64,000 nucleotides of DNA from contig CP018226.1 in assembly GCA_016865015.1 (NCBI GenBank), positions 837,001-901,000 on the forward strand, written 5' to 3'. The notes beneath the pieces were generated by a model that did not search any database, was not told the DNA's origin, and worked only from the letters and a program-made list of their open reading frames with translations. Shown here in pieces: positions 8,317 through 17,301 of this stretch. The translations under genes and the position numbers were made by a program. Within the stretch, counting starts at the first letter, position 1; every line of letters starts with the position of its first letter. Source of the stretch: Rhizobiales bacterium IMCC20636 (lineage in GTDB: Bacteria; Pseudomonadota; Alphaproteobacteria; Rhizobiales; GCA-2746425).

Positions 8317-9120
8317 ATGGACAAGACACGGCTCGCGGGAAAACATGTATTGATCACCGGAGGCGCCCAGGGGATGGGTGCTGCAATTGGGGAGTATTAT
8401 GCAGCGCAAGGCGCAAAAGTCTGCCTGGGCGATGTCAATCTGAAAGGCTGTCAGGATGTAGCTGACCGAATCAACTCAGCAGGCGGCGAGGCAATTGCCG
8501 TTTCGCTGGATGTTACCGAGCGCACCCAGATGGTCGCGGCGGTTCAGGCAACTGTTGATGCCTTCGGCTCCATCAATGTCATGCTGAATAATGCGGGCAT
8601 CAACAAACCCTTGATGTTCCTTGATGTGACCGAGGAGAATTTCCGCAAGATCATGGATGTCAACGCGCTTGGGGTTCTCATTGGCATGCAGGAAGCGGCC
8701 AAGCAGATGATCAAGCAGGGCAAGGATAATGGCCCCTACAAGATCATCAATGTGGGCTCGATCCTGTCGCGTCAGGCGTTTGATGACGTTGTTCCCTATG
8801 CATGTTCCAAACACGCGGTTCTGGCCATGATCAATGGTGGCGCCAAGGCATTGGTTGATCACAATATCACGGTCAATGGCTATGGTCCCGGCGTCGTTCG
8901 CACCGAGCTTTGGGAGCAATTGGACAAAGACCTTGTTGCCATTGGAAAATTCGAGAAAGAAGGCCAGTCCATGGACGAGTTGGCCGCAAATATGATCCTC
9001 ATGAAGCGCTATTCCTACCCGGAAGATGTGGTGGGCTCTGCTGCATTTCTGGCGTCGTCTGAATCCGATTACATGACAGGCCAGCTGTTCATGGTGGATG
9101 GCGGCATGATCATGCAATAG
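8317..9120 (+). CDS. Short-chain dehydrogenase/reductase (NAD(P)-dependent)
   Basis: The 267-residue classical SDR has a TGGAQGMGAAIG cofactor loop, NNAG, catalytic Ser in NVGSILS, and a YACSK catalytic Tyr/Lys pair. The Asp after the second strand (LGDVN) suggests preference for NAD. Such enzymes oxidise a sugar, polyol or hydroxy acid in the cytoplasm. The start at 8317 (MDKTRLAGK) is 6-9 nt after AGGGG; a longer frame beginning at 8191 would add 42 residues with no SDR similarity. It is divergent from the importer at 3372-8100 and is followed by an ABM protein and another SDR, so it probably works on the imported compound. Confidence 0.9.
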   Translation: MDKTRLAGKHVLITGGAQGMGAAIGEYYAAQGAKVCLGDVNLKGCQDVADRINSAGGEAIAVSLDVTERTQMVAAVQATVDAFGSINVMLNNAGINKPLMFLDVTEENFRKIMDVNALGVLIGMQEAAKQMIKQGKDNGPYKIINVGSILSRQAFDDVVPYACSKHAVLAMINGGAKALVDHNITVNGYGPGVVRTELWEQLDKDLVAIGKFEKEGQSMDELAANMILMKRYSYPEDVVGSAAFLASSESDYMTGQLFMVDGGMIMQ

Positions 9121-9148
9121 AGCGCAGCTCTTAGGGGAAACGAAGTTT

Positions 9149-9448
9149 ATGATTATTGTTGCTGGTACGATCCAGTTTGCACCATCGGATCTCGAGCAGA
9201 TCGAACCTCATATCATTGAGGTCACGGCCCACACGGTGAAAGAGAATGGCTGCATCTGCTATCGATTTTGTCGGGACATGAGCGTTGAAGGGCTGTTTCA
9301 GATCTATGAAGAGTGGGAAAACGAAGCTGTATTGGAACGTCATCTGGAAACCGATCACATAACGGCATTCCTCAATGCTTTGTCGGATTTCAAGGTGCTT
9401 GCGCAGGACGTCAAGGTCTTTGAAGCTACCAAGCTGCGCTCACTTTAG
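9149..9448 (+). CDS. ABM-fold (antibiotic biosynthesis monooxygenase-like) small protein
   Basis: This 99-residue protein has the ferredoxin-like ABM pattern: an N-terminal strand (IIVAGTIQF), a helix, ENGCICYRFCRD, then YEEWENEAVLERHLETDHI, the region typical of YgiN and LsrG-like proteins. Members include quinol monooxygenases, but also isomerases such as LsrG, so the reaction is open. It lies 28 nt after the SDR gene and 75 nt before the next SDR, in the same direction, probably in one operon. Confidence 0.8.
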   Translation: MIIVAGTIQFAPSDLEQIEPHIIEVTAHTVKENGCICYRFCRDMSVEGLFQIYEEWENEAVLERHLETDHITAFLNALSDFKVLAQDVKVFEATKLRSL

Positions 9449-9523
9449 GAGCAATCCAGGTTTTCTGATCTGAGGCTCAGACAGGCGTGCCGGTCATTGT
9501 AAGACAGATCAGGGGATGTTTTC

Positions 9524-10351
9524 GTGAATCGTATTGATGGAAAGAACGCGGTTGTGACTGGCGGTACACAGGGCCTTGGTGCGGCGATTGCCCGGACTTT
9601 TGCTGATGCAGGTGCAGCCAATCTCACGATCTGTGGGCGCAATGTGGCGAATGGGGCCAGGGTCGCCAGCGATATTGCCAATGCTACGGGGTGCCAGGTT
9701 CACTTTGTCCAGGCTGATCTTGCGGTTGTCGCGGATTGCCGAAAGGTCATTGCGGAAGCAAGCAAGCAGTGCGGCCAGATCGATATTTTGGTGAATGCCG
9801 CCGGCCTGACCGATCGAGGCGATATTCTCAACACAACGGAAGAGCTGTTTGATCGTATGTTTGCGGTCAATACTCGAGCGCCCTTTTTCCTGATGCAGGA
9901 TGCGATCAAGGTGATGCTTCGCAACGACACGAAGGGAGCGATTGTGAATATCGGGTCGACTTCGGCACTGGCAGGGCAGCCCTTCATCGCCGCCTATTGC
10001 GCTTCAAAAGGCTCCCTTGCAACGCTGACCCGCAACACGGCATTCGCGACCATGCGTAACCAGATCTGTGTTAATCAACTCAACATTGGCTGGATGGCAT
10101 CAGACGGAGAAGACCGCATTCAGCGTGAATATCACAATGCAGATGAAAACTGGTTGGCCGAGGCGGCCGCAGAACAACCTTTTGGACGGCTGCTGGCACC
10201 GGAGGAAGTCGCCAGGGCGGTCACTTTCCTTGCGTCCAGTGATTCTGGAATGATGACTGGTTCGGTGATCAATTTTGATCAATCCGTCTGGGGCGGCTAT
10301 TCATTTGCACCGCCCACACCGGTTGAGCCGCTCTCAATGAACGAAGAATAA
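9524..10351 (+). CDS. Short-chain dehydrogenase/reductase (second of the cluster)
   Basis: The 275-residue SDR starts with GTG at 9524, 8 nt after an AGGGG ribosome site. It has the TGGTQGLGAAIA cofactor loop, an Arg after the second strand (CGRNVANG) that suggests NADP(H), NAAG, NIGSTS and the YCASKG catalytic motif. The C-terminal 20 residues extend beyond the usual end of the family (VWGGYSFAPPTPVEPL), which may cover the active site of a neighbouring subunit. It is the last gene of the plus-strand group that diverges from the importer. The substrate is unknown. Confidence 0.9.
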   Translation: MNRIDGKNAVVTGGTQGLGAAIARTFADAGAANLTICGRNVANGARVASDIANATGCQVHFVQADLAVVADCRKVIAEASKQCGQIDILVNAAGLTDRGDILNTTEELFDRMFAVNTRAPFFLMQDAIKVMLRNDTKGAIVNIGSTSALAGQPFIAAYCASKGSLATLTRNTAFATMRNQICVNQLNIGWMASDGEDRIQREYHNADENWLAEAAAEQPFGRLLAPEEVARAVTFLASSDSGMMTGSVINFDQSVWGGYSFAPPTPVEPLSMNEE

Positions 10352-10704
10352 CACGACACAATTTAAGTGTTTGATGAGCCAGATTGCAACGCCTCAATTG
10401 GCAGTTTCTGTGTCGATTCAGGACCTGTCGATTTACAGAACTTCGAATGATTGCCTGGAGCGTAGATCTGCGAATGTGCGCGAGGTTTCGACGTCAGCTT
10501 GCGCAAGATGCAGAACAAAACAGCGTTACTCGTTCCGGGGCACTATATGTTCAATTCCCAACGCGCCTGGCACGGGGTATTTGCTTCGCCATTGAGCGTG
10601 TCACATTCCATCGTGTTGACCACATCTCGCAAATTGCAGACCCAGCTGCCAAGTGTTAACCATCGACCAGCGGAGCAACTTTCAAAGGGCTGTTTGAACC
10701 AAGG
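10352..10704. other. Non-coding gap before the AraC-type gene
   Basis: These 353 bases contain no convincing gene. Short open frames here have no recognisable composition, start signals or family pattern. No strong hairpin or RNA gene was seen. The stretch presumably holds the promoter of the AraC-type regulator. Confidence 0.5.
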
Positions 10705-11865
10705 ATGGAATACCTTCTTCTCGTCGGCATTGTACAAGCAATTTTTACCACCGTTTTCCTTGTCTCCAAGCGGGAGCGCGCCCTCAGTGACAAGATTCTT
10801 GCGGTTTGGATGGTCTTTATTGCATTGCCTTTGATCGGAGGGGCCGTGATACGTCTGTGGCCGGAAATTCATTTCCCGATTCTGCGCTCAGACCTGATCT
10901 ATCCGCTCACCTACGGGCCTTTCATGTGGCTCTATGTCCGTGCGCTGACCGGGGAAGTCAGTGGGTTTGCACAGCGTGAATTGGTCCATTTTCTACCCTT
11001 TGTTGCGGTTAGTCTGTTCCAGCTCTCAACAGGATGGGCGCCCGTGCCCCCCAACCCGGAAATGGGCAGTTTCGATACAGCCACCCGCATTGTCGGCGCC
11101 ATCAATCTCGCTTCCATGTTGTCCTATTCCGCAGTTGTTGCCCTGCGTCTGAGGCAGCATGGCAAGGAGGTGGTTCGGCATTTTTCCAACCTGAGCAATC
11201 GGGTCACTCTGGCGTGGCTGTGCTGGCTTACCGCCGGGATCTCCACGGTGTTTCTTCTGCTGTTCCTGGCCTCTGTCCTGTCGCTTCCGGATCTCTTGCG
11301 GATACATCTCCCGGCTCAGATTATCATTATTCTGGCGTTGAGTTTCTTTGGCCTGCGGCAGGTGCAGGTTTTTGACCGCCGCCAGGAATTCCCAATGGAT
11401 CGAGCCGATCAAGACCGGAGCTTGATCGAGGGCGTGCCCCGGCAGGTTTTTCCGGAACTGTCAGAAATCCAAACACCGGAGGAGGTAAAGGAGCGTTACA
11501 GCAGGTCCGGGTTGACCGAGGAACGCGCCGAGAAGATTTCGCGGAAGCTCGACGCATATATGGAGACGGAACGACCCTATCTGTCTCCCGATCTGACTAT
11601 TGCGGAATTGGGTAAGCGGATGGGGGTCTCACGGCATCATCTGACTGAAGTCATCAGCACAAGACACAAGAAGAACTTTTACGTGTTTGTGAACGAATAC
11701 CGGATCGAAGCCGTCAAGCAGGCAATGCAAGACCCCAAGAACTCAGACATGACGCTTCTCGATCTGGCCTATGCCGTCGGGTTCAACTCCAAAGCCCCGT
11801 TCAATGCAGCTTTCAAGCGGCTGACGGGCATGGTGCCCTCGCAATACCGCAACCAGCTGTCATGA
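10705..11865 (+). CDS. Membrane-anchored AraC-family transcriptional regulator
   Basis: The 386-residue protein has about seven hydrophobic segments in residues 1-225 (for example YLLLVGIVQAIFTTVFLV and IIIILALSFFGL), a charged linker, and a C-terminal AraC/XylS DNA-binding domain at about 285-385. The domain contains LTIAELGKRMGVSRHHLTEVI (first helix-turn-helix) and LLDLAYAVGFNSKAPFNAAFKRLTGMVPSQYR (second). It would sense a membrane or periplasmic signal and act on DNA while embedded. Target genes may be the two secreted proteins that follow on the same strand. The ATG at 10705 is preceded closely by AAGG, so the start is only moderately certain. Confidence 0.88.
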   Translation: MEYLLLVGIVQAIFTTVFLVSKRERALSDKILAVWMVFIALPLIGGAVIRLWPEIHFPILRSDLIYPLTYGPFMWLYVRALTGEVSGFAQRELVHFLPFVAVSLFQLSTGWAPVPPNPEMGSFDTATRIVGAINLASMLSYSAVVALRLRQHGKEVVRHFSNLSNRVTLAWLCWLTAGISTVFLLLFLASVLSLPDLLRIHLPAQIIIILALSFFGLRQVQVFDRRQEFPMDRADQDRSLIEGVPRQVFPELSEIQTPEEVKERYSRSGLTEERAEKISRKLDAYMETERPYLSPDLTIAELGKRMGVSRHHLTEVISTRHKKNFYVFVNEYRIEAVKQAMQDPKNSDMTLLDLAYAVGFNSKAPFNAAFKRLTGMVPSQYRNQLS

Positions 11866-12007
11866 TTTGGCATCCCTGCGCAAGCCGCTACAGGTGCAAA
11901 CTCTGCATAGCGCGATATTGGTACGTTTCGGAACTCTGGCGAGGCGTACAGGCTTAGCGGCCAAGACGACGCTGCCGCAGGTTCAGCCTATATATGGGAG
12001 GAGCACA

Positions 12008-13255
12008 ATGACACCCGAAAGGAATGCGCCCGTGAGACCTTCACCGAAACAATTCATGCCCGCTTATACTGCGACCCTTTTCCTCACCCTGTCCGTGCAA
12101 AGCCTCGTGGCACAAGATTTGACCTACCCTCTTGTCGACACGATGCAAGACACCTGCTTCGATCTGGAAGGCGCTGAGATAATTTGCCCCGCTGCAGGAG
12201 AAGCGCTGTATGGGCAGGACGCACAGCATCCGGGCCTTGCCGCCTCTTACGCTGACAATGGAGACGGTACGGTCCTTGACAACAACACGGGTCTGGTGTG
12301 GCAAAAAACGCCTGTTTTTGATCGTCTGCAATATGCCGACGCTTTGAACTATTGCGGCTCGTTGAATCTGGGTGGACTGACAGACTGGCGTGTGCCGTCC
12401 ATCAAGGAGCTTTACTCGCTCGCTGATTTTCGTGGCGAACTTGTGAAGCCCGAAGAAGGTGAACCTGTCCCGTATCTGGACATCACGGTTTTTGACTTCG
12501 AGTATCCTGATAGCGGAATGATTTTTGCTGGCCAGTACTGGAGCTCCACGCTCTATATCAAGGGGCCGGTGATGAACGGACTCAACCAAGGTGTTTTTGG
12601 CTTCAACTTTGCCGACGGTCATATCAAATCCTATGGCACAGGGCTGGACTTTTACACTGGTGCAGCGGCGGCCAGCAGCGGTCTGTCCAACGGCCCAGAC
12701 GATGGTCAAGCGCCAGGAAATTACGTGCGCTGTGTGAACGGCGATGAAGGTGTCTATGGCGTTAACGTTTTTGACGACAACGGCAACGGCACGATCACCG
12801 ATGAGGCCACAGGTCGTATGTGGCAACAGGCCGATGACGGCACTCGCCGTGAATGGGCCGAAGCACTCGCTTATTGCGAGGCGCTCGAACTTGGTGGCTA
12901 CGATGATTGGTATTTGCCAAACTCCAAGGAACTGCAGAGCATCGTCGATTACCGTCGCTCGGGTTTCCCGGCGATCGATGAGACATTTTTCTCCGTCACA
13001 GAGGATTCTGAGTCGTTAGACTTTTGGTCCAGCACCACCTTTGGTGACTTCAAGAATTATGCCAATGTCATTGCCTTTGGCAAAGCGCTGAGCAAAGCGG
13101 GCGAACAGACCGAATACACCGACTGGCATGGCGCGGGTGCGCAACGCTCGTCGATCAAGACAAAAGTTGGTCAGGGCATGACGGAAGACACCACTTGCTC
13201 GGTCAACGCTTGCGATTACAACTGCTCCGACAATCTCGTGCGCTGCGTGCGCTAA
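12008..13255 (+). CDS. Secreted protein with two DUF1566 (Lcl C-terminal-like) domains
   Basis: The 415-residue protein has a signal peptide (FMPAYTATLFLTLSVQSLVAQ). It contains two DUF1566-type repeats, each beginning with DNGDGTVLDNNTGLVWQ or DNGNGTITDEATGRMWQ and continuing with WRVPSIKELYSLADF or WYLPNSKELQSIVDY. Both end with WSST and a VRCV motif, so the cysteines probably pair within each repeat. The family is found in secreted and surface proteins of poorly defined role, often with sugar- or matrix-binding partners. The start at 12008 has a strong GGGAGG site; the frame is open further upstream but lacks a start signal. The next gene also encodes a secreted protein. Confidence 0.85.
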   Translation: MTPERNAPVRPSPKQFMPAYTATLFLTLSVQSLVAQDLTYPLVDTMQDTCFDLEGAEIICPAAGEALYGQDAQHPGLAASYADNGDGTVLDNNTGLVWQKTPVFDRLQYADALNYCGSLNLGGLTDWRVPSIKELYSLADFRGELVKPEEGEPVPYLDITVFDFEYPDSGMIFAGQYWSSTLYIKGPVMNGLNQGVFGFNFADGHIKSYGTGLDFYTGAAAASSGLSNGPDDGQAPGNYVRCVNGDEGVYGVNVFDDNGNGTITDEATGRMWQQADDGTRREWAEALAYCEALELGGYDDWYLPNSKELQSIVDYRRSGFPAIDETFFSVTEDSESLDFWSSTTFGDFKNYANVIAFGKALSKAGEQTEYTDWHGAGAQRSSIKTKVGQGMTEDTTCSVNACDYNCSDNLVRCVR

Positions 13256-13306
13256 TCAAGAACATGACTTGGCGTGGCATGCTTTTTTCGGGCTGCGACA
13301 ATGCGC

Positions 13307-13330
13307 AATCCCATTCTCAATCCCATTCTC
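13307..13330. repeat. Two tandem 12-bp direct repeats
   Basis: AATCCCATTCTC occurs twice back to back (13307-13318 and 13319-13330), directly before the ribosome site of the lectin-like gene at 13347. It may be a slippage product or a protein-binding site. Confidence 0.7.
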
Positions 13331-13346
13331 AATCGAGGACACATCC

Positions 13347-13874
13347 ATGAAACACCTGACTTGCGCCGCACTTTCGGCCATCCTTCTGTTCACCGGCGCA
13401 GCACAGGCTGATACGGTCGAAATTTACCTGACAGACAAGCTGGACAATATTCAAAACGGCTATTGCCTTGATATCGGTGGCGCCAAAGGCAAAGACGCCA
13501 ACCCCGAGAAAGGGCTGCAGGGGCACACCTGCTATAGTCCGCTTGGCGCCCTTGGTGTGGACCAGATCTTTGAGACGGAAATGTTTTCTGATGGAACATT
13601 GTATATGCCAGAGTTCGACGTCTGTGCCGAGGTGGCCTCTGTTGACGCGGGCACGGTGATCGATCTGGCGAGCTGTAATGGTAGCGAGACCCAGTCTTTC
13701 GTGTTTACAGGCGAGGGGACGATCACTCCGGCCACGGCTACCGACATGTGTCTGACGCTGGCCGAGGACACACGTTTCGGCCGTAGCCAAGAGAACCAGA
13801 TCAAGAACCTGTCGCTGGAACCGTGCGATGATCACATCTCAGCCTACCAAAGCTGGGCGGTTCGCAGCGAATAG
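13347..13874 (+). CDS. Secreted ricin-type beta-trefoil (QxW) protein
   Basis: The 175-residue protein has a signal peptide (KHLTCAALSAILLFTGAAQA). The mature part carries the spaced Q-x-W/F pattern of ricin B-like trefoils (NGYCLDIGG, DLASCNGSETQSFVF, CLTLAED, and YQSWAV near the end) and paired cysteines. Such domains bind carbohydrates. It has no attached catalytic domain. The start at 13347 is preceded by GAGGAC at good spacing; the frame is open from 13269 but has no site there. It follows the DUF1566 protein by 91 nt. Confidence 0.78.
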   Translation: MKHLTCAALSAILLFTGAAQADTVEIYLTDKLDNIQNGYCLDIGGAKGKDANPEKGLQGHTCYSPLGALGVDQIFETEMFSDGTLYMPEFDVCAEVASVDAGTVIDLASCNGSETQSFVFTGEGTITPATATDMCLTLAEDTRFGRSQENQIKNLSLEPCDDHISAYQSWAVRSE

Positions 13875-14047
13875 GTTTCAAGCAATCGCGGCCCTGTTGG
13901 CCAAAACCTCGACAGGGTCGCAAGTGCGCTACTCGAAGAGCTGGTTCTGGCTAAACCTATCGACTGGCCAGCTCCCATCACTTTTGTTGGGAATATGGTC
14001 TGCTCGGGGCCCATGCCTGCCGACAGGCGCTGTGTTAGGTTGTCTGG

Positions 14048-14545
14048 ATGATGACTGCCAAAACCTACGGGTTTCGCCGCGTAACAATGGATGATCTCGA
14101 TTTGCTATGTAAATGGCAAGCACATCCGCATGTTCGCGAGTGGTGGGACTCGAATGCGTCCTATGATCGGGAAACAATAAACGATCCGCGTGTCGCGCGA
14201 TGGATTGTCTCAGCGGATGAACGCCCCTTTGCCTTCATGCAAGACTACACCGTGCATGGGTGGGAAAATCATCATTTTGCCGGGCTTCCCAAGGGCGCGC
14301 GGGGCATTGACCAATATATCGGAGAGCCGGACATGATCGGTGTCGGGCATGGATCAGCGTTTATCGGCGCAAGAATGAAGATGCTTTTTGATGTGGGTGT
14401 GCCCGTGATTGCGACCGATCCCCATCCTGACAACAAGCGGGCGATTGCTGTCTACAGGAAACTGGGTTTCGAACCGTTTGGGCCACCACAGGAAACTCAG
14501 TGGGGCTTGATCTTGCCAATGCGGACGAGGCGGCAAACGAGGTGA
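14048..14545 (+). CDS. GNAT acetyltransferase, AAC(6')-like
   Basis: The 165-residue GNAT protein resembles aminoglycoside 6'-N-acetyltransferases of the AAC(6')-Ib type: WQAHPHVREWW near the start, a central RGIDQYIGEPDMIGVGHGSAFI block and the late TDPHPDNKRAIAVYRKLGFE acetyl-CoA region. Many chromosomal relatives have other acceptors, so resistance is possible but unproven. The gene stands alone on the plus strand, before the convergent DeoR gene. An alternative start ATG lies one codon later. Confidence 0.8.
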   Translation: MMTAKTYGFRRVTMDDLDLLCKWQAHPHVREWWDSNASYDRETINDPRVARWIVSADERPFAFMQDYTVHGWENHHFAGLPKGARGIDQYIGEPDMIGVGHGSAFIGARMKMLFDVGVPVIATDPHPDNKRAIAVYRKLGFEPFGPPQETQWGLILPMRTRRQTR

Positions 14546-14711
14546 AGCAATCGGCAGCTTTGGCTGCACTTCAGCTGTTCAAGCATTGTCAATTTGTATG
14601 GGTCCTGATCCTGGACGGCCAGTGCTTTGTTGAAATCAGGGGTGCATTTACCGCTTCTGAACGAAGAGCGACACGACCAACTCAGAGAGTTCGATCAGCA
14701 GAGCTGCAACA

Positions 14712-15485
14712 TCAGGCCAAATCAAATGCGATTCCGGCTGAGCGCAGAGATTTGAGTGTATCGGCATCTGTATCTCGGGAGATGATCACGTGATCAAAAT
14801 CGGACAGATCTGCGATGTGGTTCAGTGCTGAATAGGTGAATTTGCTGGAGTCCACCAGCAGCACGCTTTTCTTGGCAATGCCCAGCATGACACGTTTCAT
14901 GCGCACCACCTGTTCATCTTGTGTGAACAGAGAATTGCCCTGGATGGTGGTTGACGACATGACTGCAACATCGACGATGTAGCGTGATGCGACCTGCTCG
15001 CATTGCAAACCGAAAAACCCGCTGAAGCCGCGGTGGTATTTGCCGCCAAGGGCAATCACCTCGACTCCCGGTTCCGTGCAAAGGCGATTCACCAATGGCA
15101 GGCCGTTGGTCAGCACGGTGACGGGCGTGATCTCCTGAATGAGATCAGCGATCTGATAGACGGTTGTGCTGTCGTCACAGGCCAGGGCGCTGCCGGGTTC
15201 AATAAATTTGAGGGCGGCTTTGGCGAGCCGCTTTTTTTCTTCGATCTGTTTTTGGCTTCTGAAGAGGTAGCTGCTTTCGAACAGCACTGATTTTTCGGCT
15301 GAAACGGCCCCGCGGACACGGGTTATCGCGCCGTTTTGCTCCAGTTCCACCAAATCGCGGTGGATGGTCATCAGGCTGACATCCAGCTTGTCTGCAATGT
15401 CCTTGATCGGAACTTCCTGTCCGCCCAGGAGCAGGTCCAGAATCCGCGCCCGGCGCGCATCGCTCTTTGATATACGCTTGTTCAT
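14712..15485 (-). CDS. DeoR-family transcriptional repressor
   Basis: The 257-residue protein has an N-terminal DeoR helix-turn-helix (RILDLLLGGQEVPIKDIADKLDVSLMTIHRDLVELEQNG) and a C-terminal sugar-phosphate sensor domain of the ribose-5-phosphate isomerase-like fold (DDSTTVYQIADLI, LTNGLPLV, ALGGKYHRG, VDSSKFTYSAL). These regulators respond to phosphorylated sugars. It is divergent from the importer and kinase/aldolase operon at 15776-26085 and is its likely repressor. ATG at 15485 is chosen; a TTG three codons upstream is possible. Confidence 0.9.
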   Translation of the reverse strand: MNKRISKSDARRARILDLLLGGQEVPIKDIADKLDVSLMTIHRDLVELEQNGAITRVRGAVSAEKSVLFESSYLFRSQKQIEEKKRLAKAALKFIEPGSALACDDSTTVYQIADLIQEITPVTVLTNGLPLVNRLCTEPGVEVIALGGKYHRGFSGFFGLQCEQVASRYIVDVAVMSSTTIQGNSLFTQDEQVVRMKRVMLGIAKKSVLLVDSSKFTYSALNHIADLSDFDHVIISRDTDADTLKSLRSAGIAFDLA

Positions 15486-15494
15486 ACTACCCAA

Positions 15495-15573
15495 TTCAGG
15501 TCAATTATGATATCTTCAACCCAAAATGACCTGAAAAACGTTAGAAACACAAGAGTTTCGACCAAATTTCAGG
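15495..15573. promoter_or_regulatory. Candidate DeoR operator array
   Basis: TTCAGGTCA (15495-15503) and TGACCTGAA (15527-15535) are perfect 9-bp inverted repeats whose centres are 32 bp apart, about three helical turns. A third half-site TTCAGG lies at 15568-15573. They sit just upstream of the DeoR gene in the divergent region and are likely to bind that repressor. The rest of the gap up to 15775 is AT-rich, as expected for the promoter of the operon on the plus strand. Confidence 0.55.
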
Positions 15574-15775
15574 TTTATCGAGGATTATCAACGGTATTGG
15601 CCGCGATATTCAGTGCCAAGAGCCATTTCAGTTCGTGTAACTGTCTGATATAAAACAAAAAACAATAATTTTGTTAAAAGTATCAAAAAAATGGTAGATA
15701 TAACAAAAAAAATGTTTAGGGTTACCTTGCGGAACGATGCGTAGACGTCAGATCCGCACCAACGAGGAGGAAGAA

Positions 15776-17182
15776 ATGAAAATCTCAACACGTCTGCTCT
15801 CAACAACCTCGGCACTTGCAATGGTCCTCTTGGGCACATCTGCACAGGCCGAAACAGAGCTTACCTTTGTCTGGCATGCGGGCACCTGCGCTGATGCGCT
15901 GGTCGACATTGCCAAGGATTATCCCGACAAATCTGTGAAAATTGTGCCGGCACTCGTCCCCTACGGCCCGGAGTGGCACAACAAGATTGCGTCCGAATTT
16001 GCCATTCAGGGCGACGGATTTGATTTTGCCATGTGGGACAGCCAGTCAACTGCGGAATTCGCCGGCGGTGGCCATGCGGTCAAGCTGAACGATATTTTTG
16101 CAAGCTCTGACGTTCTGTCTGCGGATCTGTTCCCGGCTGCCTCAATATCGCAATATGGCGAATATCCTGACAACTCCGGCGACTTTTACGGCCTGCCGAT
16201 GAATCAGGATGCCTATGGCATGATGTATCGTAGCGATCTGTTTGAAGATCCTGCGGAAATGGCTGCATTTAAGGAAAAATACGGTCGTGAACTGACCGTC
16301 CCGCAAACCTATCAGGAAGCTGCTGAAGTTGCTGAATTCTTCACCCGTCCTGATGAAGGCCTTTATGGCTGGGGCCAGATGGGTGGTCGCGAATATGATT
16401 TTGCAACAACCGCGTCGAACTCTTTCCTGTGGTCGTTCGGTGGCGAGCTGTACAATCCTGAAACGTATGAAGTGCAGGGCTATCTGAACTCTCCAGCTTC
16501 CATTGATGGCGTTCAGGCCTATGTGGACATGTTCAAATTTGCACCTCCTGGGTCCGGTAGCTGGGGCTTCGATGAAGTCAATGCTGCGTTTCAGCAGGGT
16601 CAGCTTGCGATGGCGATGCAGTGGTTCTACTTCAATGGCTCCAATGCTGATCCAAGCGTGAACAAGTTTGCTGACGGCACATCCTTTGGAATTCTTCCAG
16701 GTGCTGTTGGACGAGATGGCCTGTTCCGCCGCCAGTTCTCTGTTGGTGGTCAGGGCATGGGAATCAACAAATATTCCAAGAAGCTGCCTGAATTGACAAA
16801 ATTCATGGAGTGGTATTTCCAGCCGGAACAGCAAAAACGCTACGCTGCTGTGTGTCAGACGGGTCTCAAATCCGTTCTGGAAAGTGACGACTGGCAGAGT
16901 CTGAACAGCTACAACGCTCAGTTCTCCACCGCACTGCAGTACCTCAATGATTATTGGCATCTTCCGCAATATCCGGTTCTTCTGGATCAGCTGCAGGAAG
17001 AAATTTCCAATGCCATCACAGGTACCAAAACTGTCGAGGAAGCTCTGACTGATGCTGCAAAACGCCATGAGCGTACATTGGAGCGTGCAGGTTATGAAAT
17101 CACGCGCAGTGACAGCACACCTGAAGTGCCGGATCAGGAGATTACTCCGGTCGGCACCAAGGAAATCATCAAGGTAAACTGA
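15776..17182 (+). CDS. Family-1 carbohydrate-binding protein of a glycerol-type ABC importer
   Basis: The 468-residue binding protein has a Sec signal peptide (STTSALAMVLLGTSAQAE) and the family-1 layout: a first strand ELTFVWHAGTC, the FDFAMWDSQSTAEFAGGG segment, DFYGLPMNQDAYGMMYRSDLF and a late GGQGMGINKYSKK block. The family includes binding proteins for glycerol, polyols and oligosaccharides. It is the first gene of a ten-gene operon and has a strong GAGGAGGAAG ribosome site. The start at 15776 is supported by the signal peptide; an upstream ATG at 15737 would add 13 charged residues. Confidence 0.92.
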   Translation: MKISTRLLSTTSALAMVLLGTSAQAETELTFVWHAGTCADALVDIAKDYPDKSVKIVPALVPYGPEWHNKIASEFAIQGDGFDFAMWDSQSTAEFAGGGHAVKLNDIFASSDVLSADLFPAASISQYGEYPDNSGDFYGLPMNQDAYGMMYRSDLFEDPAEMAAFKEKYGRELTVPQTYQEAAEVAEFFTRPDEGLYGWGQMGGREYDFATTASNSFLWSFGGELYNPETYEVQGYLNSPASIDGVQAYVDMFKFAPPGSGSWGFDEVNAAFQQGQLAMAMQWFYFNGSNADPSVNKFADGTSFGILPGAVGRDGLFRRQFSVGGQGMGINKYSKKLPELTKFMEWYFQPEQQKRYAAVCQTGLKSVLESDDWQSLNSYNAQFSTALQYLNDYWHLPQYPVLLDQLQEEISNAITGTKTVEEALTDAAKRHERTLERAGYEITRSDSTPEVPDQEITPVGTKEIIKVN

Positions 17183-17201
17183 GCCTAATACAGTCTCCTC
17201 C

Positions 17202-17240
17202 TTGCGGGCCGGGTTGATCCTCCCGGGTTCCGGCCCGCAA
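17202..17240 (+). other. Strong hairpin between binding protein and permease genes
   Basis: TTGCGGGCCGG (17202-17212) and CCGGCCCGCAA (17230-17240) are perfect 11-bp complements, 19 nt after the stop of the binding protein gene. No T-run follows. It is a likely 3' mRNA stabiliser or partial attenuator that keeps binding protein levels above those of the membrane parts. Confidence 0.7.
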
Positions 17241-17301
17241 ACTTTGTTACGAGCCGCCATTGCGCGGCCGATCGATGAATTTTGACAAAGGACCGGATAT
17301 C

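Noticed and set aside
10371-10834. Small open frames in the gap before the AraC-type gene
   Set aside because: They have no ribosome sites or family patterns and overlap each other in different frames.
13307-13330. A CRISPR-like or minisatellite repeat
   Set aside because: There are only two copies of 12 bp without spacers.
16142-17260. Open frame of about 370 codons opposite the family-1 binding protein gene
   Set aside because: The plus strand encodes a clear SBP with signal peptide; the opposite frame has Cys/His-rich, low-similarity composition.
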